A stretch of 64,000 nt of DNA from Myxocyprinus asiaticus (Eukaryota; Chordata; Actinopteri; Cypriniformes; Catostomidae), in NCBI RefSeq assembly GCF_019703515.2, contig NC_059346.1, positions 52,251,001 through 52,315,000 on the forward strand, in the 5' to 3' direction. Under the pieces are notes generated by a model. That model saw nothing but the letters and a program-made list of their open reading frames with translations. It was not told where the DNA came from and made no database searches. Shown piece after piece: positions 25,501-35,100 of this stretch. Positions within the stretch are counted from its first letter, which is position 1, and each line of letters starts with the position of its first letter. Made by a program: the position numbers and the translations under genes.

Positions 25501-25700
25501 ATATTCACTCAACTCTGCAGGAGGCTCAAAACAAATGGTCTCCTTACCAGTGGTTTTCTCCATTTTCAATTTCTCTGGCATGATGTATTGGAGACTACGA
25601 GTGAAGAGGTGGGTCAGTGCTCCATCTACATGAAAACCTTTTTCTTGACTCATCACAAGAATAGTATAAGAAATACTGAACACATAATTCCTTACCATTA
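22532..25700 (-). pseudogene. fdxacb1: fdxacb1 remnant (PheRS-like and FDX-ACB domains), frameshifted
   Basis: The intact family member has an N-terminal Rossmann methyltransferase-like (DUF2431) domain, a PheRS-like region and a C-terminal FDX-ACB domain. Here the 3' exon (22532 to about 23588) and one upstream exon (25492 to about 25690, ending in PPAELSEYLNR before GTAAGT) are readable. PheRS-like blocks are HSDIYWIKPADTYIF, LHAVSGLAFQRVPISPSL and LLWSANPRFLKDFELNP; FDX-ACB blocks are SLYPPSFSHDISFW, LCYRLTYQSLDRALFHNQ and LPLRLQITLR before TGA. The frame changes near 23425-23441, 22859-22880 and 22687-22702, so no continuous product is possible. No N-terminal domain is visible before ufc1. 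Human FDXACB1 also adjoins ALG9, which supports the assignment. A hAT-type element interrupts the splice acceptor. Confidence 0.8.
23589..25028. mobile_element. hAT-type element with perfect 8-bp TSD at a splice acceptor
   Basis: The sequence GTATCCAC stands immediately before (23581-23588) and after (25029-25036) the element, a perfect 8-bp duplication as made by hAT transposases. The ends are TAGTGATCGATCGATG and TATTGGTCGACCACAA, imperfect inverted copies. The 1440-bp interior has no intact transposase. The insertion lies between the polypyrimidine tract and the exon of the fdxacb1 remnant. Confidence 0.85.
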
Positions 25701-25979
25701 ACACTTTTATAAAAATGTTTTACCTTAACAACTGTAAGGGAACCATTAAAAGTTCTTGATTAAAGGTATAGTGTAATCGAGCTTGAAATCATGACCATGT
25801 CTAGAGACTGCAATTTCAAGATGTACAGTGAAAAAGGAGTTATATTTTTGCACTAACCAGAGGAACAATCATCGCTGAAATGTTGCTCTGGTCATCTTGA
25901 AATAACGGTGTCCTGAAAATCCAAAGCCTGTATCGTGTTTGCAGAGCAAATAATGAATGAATGAATGAATGTTACATTT

Positions 25980-26351
25980 ATATAGCGCTTTTCTGACACT
26001 ACACTCAAAGTGGTCTGGTTTGACTATTTCTGTAACTGCTAATCTCCTGGGATTTTCACGCACAACAGTCTCTAGAATTTACTCAGAATGGTGCCAAAAA
26101 CAAAAAACATCCAATGAGTGGCAGTTATGTGGACAGAAACACTTGTTGATGAGAGAGGTCAACAGAGAACCGCCAGACTGGTTTGAACTGACAAAGTCTA
26201 CGGTAACTCAGATAACCACTCTGTACAATTGTGGTGAGAAGAGTAACATCTCAGAATGTTATTCTGAGATGCGGGTTGGCACTGATTTGGTGGCACGAGG
26301 GGGACCTACACAATATTAGGCAGGTGGTTTTAATGTTGTGGCTGATCGGTG
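25980..26351 (+). mobile_element. Tc1-like remnant related to 19986-20539
   Basis: It ends with the same 'gcaggtggttttaatgttgtggctgatcggtg' right terminus. In one frame it keeps a transposase-like HTH piece (SVTANLLGFSRTTVSRIYSEW). The left terminus is absent. The sequence in front ('ttatatagcgcttttctgac') is another common fish repeat fragment. Confidence 0.65.
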
Positions 26352-27340
26352 AATGTGCATATACAGTATATAGATACACTCACTATGCACTTTATTAGGA
26401 ATAACTGTACACCTACTTACTCATGCAATTATCTATAATCCAATCATGGCAGCAGTTCAATGCATAAAATCAAGCAGATATGTAATGTTCACATCAACCA
26501 TCAGAATGGGGAAAAATGCATCCCTTAGCCTAAAGCCATCACCTCTCAGAAAATCACAAATGATGCAGTTATTCCATTTATGTTATCAGCAGATGATATC
26601 TTAAACAGCTTTTATTTGTAACATTTTAAAGGTCACTAAACTTTGTGGTATTAAACCATTCAAAATGTTACAAATTCAACCACACACATATCACCACTAA
26701 ATAAAAATTTGAATAGATGATAATTCTGCATTATATTATAAACTATGGTTTAGAAGTAAATATATTTAGACATTAATACTTGCATATTGCCAAGTTTTTC
26801 TTGGTTTTTAATTTTTATCATTTGCTTACAAGTATTTAAAAATATTCGCAAGAAATGGTTGTGTTAGAAACTAATTGTTAGTCTAATGATGAATTGGCAA
26901 CCCAGTCATTGGAGCAACTTTATTAAAACCCTGGGGGCTTCCCTGCACTTTGTGTAATTTAATATTCAATGGACTTAAAGTTATCTGTGTGAGCAAGTTA
27001 TTTGTCATCCTCATGATGACCCCCAAAGTTCACAAATTAAAATTGTTCCACATCGGTGAACCAGCATTGACTAATGAAAAACATACATACTACAAATAAC
27101 AGGCATCACATACACCTTGGCAATATTGAAACAACCATGGCCTATGGTTAGAAAATACAGATCTATGTACATTTGTAAAATGTGAATGTGTAGTACACAG
27201 TTTCTGTGAGGTTGCAAATAAGAAATTTGAAACCACAAAGACAGCAAGCCATGATCTCAAACAAACGGTTGTTAACACGGTCATTTGTGCTCGCAGTTAT
27301 ACCATTAAGACATAGGTAAATGCAAAAACTGCTACTGTTT
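26352..27340. other. Spacer between fdxacb1 remnant and ufc1 pseudogene
   Basis: The 5' exons of fdxacb1 would be expected here. I see no DUF2431-like motif (a glycine-rich GEGNFSF-type loop) on the minus strand and no other gene. The sequence is AT-rich and without a clear repeat. Confidence 0.45.
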
Positions 27341-28694
27341 TCAGCTGTTTCGCTGATCTTTATGTTGAGTTATGCCTTTTGCAATGAGGTCGGGAATCTC
27401 AACTGCAAGCCATGGTCCAAGCTTGGGAGAAAACAGAGATTAGTGTTTATTAGATGCAATAAATTCATAACTAAATATTTCAGAAACAAACGGCATAATA
27501 TTTCATTTGCAACTTTACTTCCTCCCAAAGCCATGAGATGAGCCAATCCAAACTTTGGTACATTTCTTGGCCACAGTGGTTTGAAGTGATCTGTCAAGCA
27601 GATTTTGCCACCTCTGAGATAAAACAAAGATCCTTTCTTAACAAAAGGCAACAAAATATGTAAGAAATGTAAAATTTAAGACGTTCCAACCTGTACATCT
27701 TGGCTGTCTTCCCATCTAGCTCAGGAATGGCCACTTCAGGCACTGTGGCTGGATTTGTAACTGGAATCTGGACACTGGGATGAAGACAATCACTCACACG
27801 ACCAATTATTATTAAACATGAGTGAAGTCAAAAATGTCTTACATCAAATTCCATGTCAAATTCATATTTGAGAAGCTCATAGATGTAGCAGCATTTTCCC
27901 AACCACCAGCGCAGAAAAGATACATTAATACTCAATGATAAACTCTGAGACATCAATCAGAAATTATACCTATAATCAGCAGAAACAGCCAAGTAAAGGA
28001 CTCTGCAGAACAATAATGGGTGTTTTCAAATCTGTGGGCGTTTCTATCAGGAAGACTCGCAGACTTAATTGAAATTTAAGATGACATTTTTTGATGAATA
28101 GAACACAGAAATGTAATGTCTCTCTTTGGCGTAAGCCATGTCTGGCAGTCCGAAGAAGTTGTACTCGGAACTGTCATATCCTGCCGGAGATAGGAGGCAG
28201 GGGCGAGGAGCCTATCCCTGTGCAGGATGGGACTCAACCTGTGGTGGTTGGGTGGTGGAGGTTGCTGTGTTAACACACTGAAACAGCAATGTGATAGATT
28301 GTGAGCAGACATGTAAAGCAATGGCTTACATGTGATTGGCTAGGAGTTACCTAGCTTATGGTGCGATGATGTACAGCTACTAGTCTTCCCGCTAAAACTA
28401 CGTTGCGCTTACATTTCTAAACTAACCAATGGTTTGAAAATGCCCACTGATTGGGAAAAGCCCAATTTTGTTCTGCAGACCTGTAAGTCTCAAAACAGCA
28501 GTAAAAAATTGACCTTGTGCCCTCTTTGTTGGACTCTAGACGAAACCAATCATTATCAGCTGCTTTGTTATTTTCAGCATACTGAAAAACAAAACAACGA
28601 GCAAAATCCGCATTATTTTAAGCAGCAGCATAGCAATCATTTCAAAAGTGAGGGGGACAGAATGATTAGTGCAAGACAAACATAAATATATGAG

Positions 28695-30844
28695 CAGTGT
28701 TGGGGAGTAACAGAATACATGTAACGGGAATACGTAAATACAAAAAATAAGTAACTGTATTCCACTACAGTTACAATTTAAATAATTGGTAATTATAATA
28801 CAGTTACATTCAAAAAATATTTTGATTACTGATGAGATTACTTTGCATTTTATTGTCATTTGTTTCATTTAATATTTAGTCCTTTCAGATGGAAAACATT
28901 TATACATATAAATGATGCGATCCAAAGTGCATTTGAACAGCAGTGAAACACTTTCTTATGATGTGTTACATTCATACAAGCAGACAGAGAAATACGTTTG
29001 AAGTAAGTTTGGAGCAGAAGAAATAGAAATGAACCTTGTGTAAATTGTCAGCTTTACGCTAAGATAAAATGCTATTTCTAGCCATTTTACATGCACGTTA
29101 CCAGGCACGATCATATATTTTTTTATCAAGAAAATTCACGTTAGATCATAATTAGTTTTTTTTCTAGTAAGACCTTTGATATTAGGGCACAAATTGTATT
29201 CTTGATAATAATTTTTGTATTGTTTTCCTGTAAAAATTTCTAAAAATCCTTAAAGGTGCGATATGTAACAATTTTCATGTAATATTCGCCTTTTTTTTTT
29301 TTTTGCCAATGTGTAACGCAACTTAAAAAATGAGCCCTTCCCGGACTTCCTAGGTTGCCTATTAAAGCCTATAAACTGATTTTCTTGTGAAGGGAGCGGG
29401 TCAGTTTTGCCGGGAAAATCCAAAGGATGTGACGTTTATGCACGCTCCCGAGAGCCTTGCCTCTCGACAGTAGCTTCTCTTCCACGTCAACAGACAGTCT
29501 GCAACACTAGGTACTAGGTTATCTTAGAGATGGAATCCAGCAAACGTCTGGCTCCCAGCACAACACCGATTCCTACACAAACTCAGAGTAAGCCAAAAAA
29601 AAAACAAAAAAAAAAAACATTTATCTACTGAATCCCATCTGGCTAAGCAAGAACGTGATCGTGATCGAGTGTAAACTAGAGTGAACATCGGCAGGGCATT
29701 TGATTCCTGGAGGGAACTTCGTTCGGTTTTGGGGATCAAAACAGACCCTGAATTGGCGTTCTTCTTATTGGACAGGTAAGCTTACATAACTGCAAAGCAT
29801 GTGAAATATAGTGCCATAAGGGTTGAGCTGTGTAATTTTAGCTAACTTGATCTTGCCTGCACAGTAACTGTCATAAACAATGTTAATCTGTAATTATTCA
29901 GCCAGGTAAATTACAATAACACATGAAATGAATGCTAGACAATGTTCAAGATAATGCAAAAAGACCCATTCATTAGTGTAACGTAACTTGGTTACACAGA
30001 AAATATATACACTCTATTATTATAAAACAATAGCGCATCGATGTATCAAAATGACAGTTGTGATGAAATATTTATAATGTACAGTCTATTTTATAAACAG
30101 TTACTGTCGTCATCCACCAAATTTAGCTAACAGCTATTGATAAAGCTGGCTAGCTAGCTAACGCCGACATTGACTGCATTTATACGATAGCCTATGTATC
30201 ATGCAAAGAAAAGTGATTACTTCAAACTACAGTCTCGTATAGTCAGACCTATAACCACACTTTGTTTTAGCCCTGTTCCAGCACTGGAGAGTCAAATATA
30301 ATATACAGTCTCAAAGTTTGTAGTAAAACAATCATAACTTTGTAATTTTAATTATGCTACCTCATCTGTTAGCATGATGCCGGTGAATCACGTTGTCTCT
30401 TTGTACGTTACGTCATTGTTTTGGCTGATGCTCGTGTCCCTATGGAATGCGTGCGTGAGCACGAGCACGAGCAACAGGTAGCTGGCTGCAGTTCACTTAA
30501 TGGCCACATGTGTCATTAATAACAAGGGTTTCTGAATCTTACATACTGCACCTTTAAAACAAAATAAATTTGATTTATCTTGTTTTAGAAACAACACTGC
30601 ATAAAATATTTAGGTTTTTCAGAGAATGTATTTTTAACATGTGTATTTTGTCTTACTGTACTGGCAGAGTTTTTATAGTCAAAACAAGTGAAAAAATCTA
30701 CCAGTGCTGAAGAAGTAATCCAAAGTATTTAGAATACGTTACTGACCTTGAGTAATCTAACAGAATACATTACAAATTATATTTTACAGCATGTATTCTG
30801 TAATCTGTAGTGGAATACATCTCAAAAGTAACCCTCCCAACCCT
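28695..30844. mobile_element. hAT-like non-autonomous element, interrupted by a second element
   Basis: The left end CAGTGTTGGGGAGTAAC and right end (…GTAACCCTCCCAACCC) are inverted copies, and both flanking arms carry inverted 'tgtattccactacag' and 'ctgtagtggaataca' motifs. The bases next to the ends (tatatgag and tatataag) agree at 7 of 8 positions if the element ends at CAACCC. The element at 29250-30557 splits it. Both lie in ufc1 intron 1. Confidence 0.6.
29250..30557 (+). mobile_element. Element with TTAAAGGTGC ends carrying an ORF exon
   Basis: The ends TTAAAGGTGCGATATGTAAC and TTACATACTGCACCTTTAA are inverted copies with TTAA at both borders. Inside is a protein-like exon at 29530-29775: it starts MESSKRLAPSTTP, runs through a Lys-rich stretch, and after a frame change reads TRVNIGRAFDSWRELRSVLG and KTDPELAFFLLDR, then GTAAGC, a good splice donor. 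The frame is broken by A-run length changes and a TAA, so this copy is inactive. From memory, similar exons recur in fish genomes; the family name is unknown to me. Confidence 0.55.
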
Positions 30845-31318
30845 ATATAAGATATATATTTTTAGGGCTCCTAATCAATTAAAATTTTAATTGAATTAAT
30901 TACATGAATGCCCAGTGAATTTTAACTTTTGCATTTACAGATTTAGACATTTGCTGTATGAAAGACACAGAGTAAACCCATTTGCCCAGTGAAAAAGTGC
31001 TTTGGTTTTATTGAAAGTGAGGGGGACACGTCCCCCGCAAGCCCTGCGTATTCTACGCCCTTGATTTTAAGAAACGCATATATTTGAAACTACGACTTTT
31101 CTTATTGTTTGTCTATTTTGTCTGCTTTCCTGAGCAATGACACGTATGCTAATTCACTTAAACAGCCAACACAGTAGCCAACAAGAATACAGCTTACCTT
31201 TATTAGAGCTAAATATTCCTCTCGAAGTCTCTGCACTCAAAGTTCTGTCTCTTGGTCCTGAATTTGTTTTCAAAAGCGGTATTTCAGAGACTGCTTTCCT
31301 GGTGGCTTCGTCTGCCAT

Positions 31319-32167
31319 GTTGTCTCGCGCAGGAGGAACCACAGCCTGTCATTTAAGAACAAAATGATGTGTTTTCAATCACAATAAAGTCATATGCTGA
31401 TAATATAACAAGGATAATATGTATCATTCATCTTTCAAATGTCTTATGTGGTTGTTTGCAGTGGTGTGCCGTATGGGCATCAGTATGTTTCTGTAGGGAA
31501 GTATTTTGTCGTTGCTCCTCTTTAAATGACCGCATTGATCAGCTGCTTCCGACTCTGGAGTCTGCACTAGAGCTGTCATCATTACATCCCTCGGCATCCT
31601 TTCACCTTACTCTCTTCCAGCGGTCATTGCATTTATAAATCTCGCTTTTTCAAGTGTGATTTCAGGATATCATTTTTGCATATGACATTATTATACTGTA
31701 CACAGCCCACATTCATTCAGCGTAAGTAGAAACAATACACTTGCAAAGCCTAACAAAATTTTCCCAAATGCATGGATATAGATGATCGTTAAGATGCGAA
31801 TATTAAGCACTGATAAAGCGTGCAAATGTGTTCATAAATGTCGAGTTGTGCACAACACTTCAATATTAAATATTTTTATTTTTGCATTATTCTGCAACCA
31901 TGATTAACAATATTGTAATTTCATAATTAATGAAGCATGCATCATCCAGTGTTGATTATATTTCTTGTATGATTATTATTATGCATGTGCTCGCTTTCTT
32001 TTATATCAATTTTTATCTTTATTGTTTATGAATATAACTATTTTTATTATTATACAGCTGAGATCTCTCTATTGTTATTTACATCATGTCAAATTGCTGT
32101 TGTCCTACACAGTTCAGAAGATCAGGTTGGAAGTGTGTGGTCCTCTCTTTTTGGCTTGTAGGTTCCC
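31319..32167. promoter_or_regulatory. Divergent spacer between ufc1 pseudogene and tomm40l
   Basis: The 849 bases between the ufc1 start codon (minus) and the tomm40l start codon (plus) presumably hold both promoters. No CpG island, TATA box or clear factor site stands out, and an ORF at 31369-31638 shows no domain. The head-to-head arrangement suggests a formerly shared promoter. Confidence 0.4.
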
Positions 32168-35100
32168 ATGGGCAGTGTACTGGCCTTGTCATCCCGCCCA
32201 GGGCGTCAGAACTCCCCCTTTCCACAAGATAGACCCCTATCACGGTGGGACAGGAGAGATGGACGGCTGCCCAACCCGGGGAGTTTTGATGGCCTGCACC
32301 GCAACTGTAAAGGTCTGAAATTATATTTCTGTAAAGGTTTTGTATCAAAGTCTGTTCAAACATAAAGTAAGGTGAATACAGTTAAAGAGATAGTTCACCC
32401 AAAAATGTAAATTCCCTCACCATTTGCTCACCCTCATGCCATCCCAGATGTGTATGACTTTCTTTCTTCTGCTGAACACAAATGAAGATTTTTAGAAGAA
32501 TATCTCAGCTCTGTAGGTCCATACAATGCAAGTGAATGGTGGCCAGAACTTTGAAGCTCCAAAAAGCACATAAAGGCAGCATAAAAGTAATCCATATGAG
32601 CAGTGGTTTAGTAGTGTCTGAAGAGGTGGGCATACAGTGAATTTATGAACTACTTTTGTGAATTTATTAGACTCATTTAGAGGGAATCTCTGTACACTTT
32701 TTAAATCAAACACAATTCAATCAGCGGTGCAGCGGCATCGTGTTATTAGATTGAAAAAGTTCCGGGTCAAAAGCCTACTCATTGTACTGGCGACAATACG
32801 TATCATCACTTATTTCAGGTGGGCATACGTAAAATCCTAAGAAAGATAGATGGGCATATGGCGTATGCCTGTGTGTGCCCTAGACTACACTACTGCATTC
32901 GAGTCTATAAATCTATATCTTCAGATGTGATATGATAGTTGTGGGTGAGAAACAGATTAATATTTAAGTCCTTTTTTACTATAAATCTCCACTTTCACAT
33001 TCTTCTTTTGTTTTTGGCAATTCACGTTCTTTGTGCATATCACCACCTACTGGGCAGGGAGGAGAATTAATAGTAAAAAAGGACTTAAATATTGATCTGT
33101 TTCTCACTTACACCTATCATATCGCTTCTGAAGACATGGATTAAACCACTAGAGTTGTATGGATTACTGTAAAAAAAATCTTAATTTGTTTTCAGCAGAA
33201 AAAATGTGAGTGAGTAAATTATGAGAGAATTTTAATTTTTGGGTGAACTACCCCTTTTAAGTGGGACAATTTAAGACATTCATCAATCATTTTCAGTGTA
33301 TTCTTCCATTACTAAAAACCAACAGTCCTAAACTAGTATGGGATGACATTTAGATCATATTTTAAAAACAATGCCATTGACAAATGATTAGAAAGTGACT
33401 CCAAACCATTGTCAAGATGTAATAATTTCAGTGTGGCAGATATAATAATTTCAATGCTTTTCTTTTTATGATGGAGCGTTTCACATATAGTTTTGACTTG
33501 TGATCAGATAATAATTGTAATTGCTTGCATCTACCTAGATGTGTTTCCACAGCAGATTGAAGGAGTAAAATTGGTTATAAACAAGACCCTCAGCAGTTTT
33601 TTCAAGGTTTGTTCACATATACTGTATCTGATTTCAGTTTCAAATATGAATGCAACAAATAGTTATTTCAATAAGAAAATATCCCTTGTTTAGTCTTATT
33701 TATGATGATAATGTTCAGGGCTTGTCAGCTCTGAATATCTGACTGAAGGACTTGTGGATTTATCTCACCTCAGGTCAGTCACGCATTTAACCTCAGTGCT
33801 GTTGCTCCATCCAGCTATCGCTTTCACGCTGAACACTTACAATCAGACACTGATAGCAAAGATACGGTAAGGATCCAGAATTAAATCAGTTTTCTTTTTT
33901 TCTTTTCAAATGTATTTCTTCCATTGTTGTTTCATGATAATTTATAAATCAAACAGACACACCCCATCCTGAAAAACATAACACATAACATAACAGATAA
34001 CCCCAACTAAAAGCACAGTGTCCCATTAACATCCACAGTTGTTAATGTCACCCTTAACTAAGATGTAAATCAAATCATTGCACAAAAGTTACATACTAAC
34101 AAAAAAAGTTGTTTTGGGTTTAGGGGGGCCTTGTGACATTTGTGGCGTGATGTATTAAATATGTTATACATTTCTTCAGTATAATCCACTGATCTCCTGT
34201 CTTTTAAGGGCTCACCCATGCTCATTGGGGAAATGGACTCCTCTGGCAGCTTAAACGCACACTCTTTGTTCCATCTGAGTGAGAGAATAAGAGCTAAAGC
34301 AGTATTTCAAGTTAGTCCCAGCATTACGTAATATAATGCACTGACATGCAATTAAATAGAAATAGTAATTGACTTCTTATATATTTATAGACTCAACTGG
34401 CACAATTTGTCACGTGGCAGTTTGAGACTGAATACAGAGGCAGTGACTTCACAGCAGCAGTTACAATGGCCAACCCAGACATCCTGAGTGAATCAGGTAC
34501 CACATGATCACCTGAGTTCTCATTAAACCATAAGACAGGCTGGTTTATAGATACCACAGAAATGTGCTTTATTTAGAACAAGCAATTACTTATATGCTGA
34601 ACCGGTACTTCTATGGTTGCCCTTACATGCCATGTTGATGAAGTGCTCTGTCTGTTCATTAAGAGAAACTATTACAGGCCGCAAATTATTATTTTGCATT
34701 AATTTTTAAAGTTAAAGTGAAAGTTAGTTATCATTGTTTTACATTGTCATTAGTGGTGCCATTATTAATAGTGTAAGGCAAGCATCATTATTATTATTGC
34801 ACATACTTAGGGTTAGGAATTTGAACTCCTAAACCTAAGAATGAAATTTCGGTGTGTACAGTAATAAATGATACCTCAAATTGTACGACTTGTTGAGGAG
34901 AGGTTTCCTGTTGTTTTCTAAGCAATCAGACCTGTGATTTTGCACCTGGTGGATGATAAAACAGGCATTTTTTTTAGACTTACATTGAAGGAAGGACAGA
35001 GACATATCTAGAGCCAGAATATCATAGAGACAGCCTGATCTCATGAAAATAACGACATTTGCAAAATGACATTTCACGGTTCATGGCTAATGCTCTATTG

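Larger units (their letters stand above)
27341..31318 (-). pseudogene. ufc1: ufc1 (UFM1-conjugating enzyme) pseudogene with introns retained
   Basis: UFC1 is the E2-type enzyme that accepts UFM1 on a catalytic Cys. Exon 1 (31198-31318) starts MADEATRKAVSEIPLLKTNS, then loses two bases after GPRDR; the following part (VQRLREEYLALIK) is in another frame and its Trp codon is TGA. Exon length is 121 instead of 123. Exon 2 (27843 to about 27969) keeps only its 3' half (GKCCYIYELLKYEFD) with altered residues. Exon 3 (27691-27767) and exon 4 (27523-27613) look normal, including the catalytic Cys in [14 protein letters not shown]. Exon 5 (27341-27421) is a normal 27-codon end, [16 protein letters not shown] to TGA. 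The exon 4 donor reads GGAAGT instead of GTAAGT. Retained introns exclude a processed copy. Confidence 0.88.

Noticed and set aside
28091..28273. Frame reading MSGSPKKLYSELSYPAGDRR inside ufc1 intron 1
   Set aside because: It looks somewhat protein-like, but the frame closes soon, with no recognised family or splice partner; probably part of a dispersed repeat.
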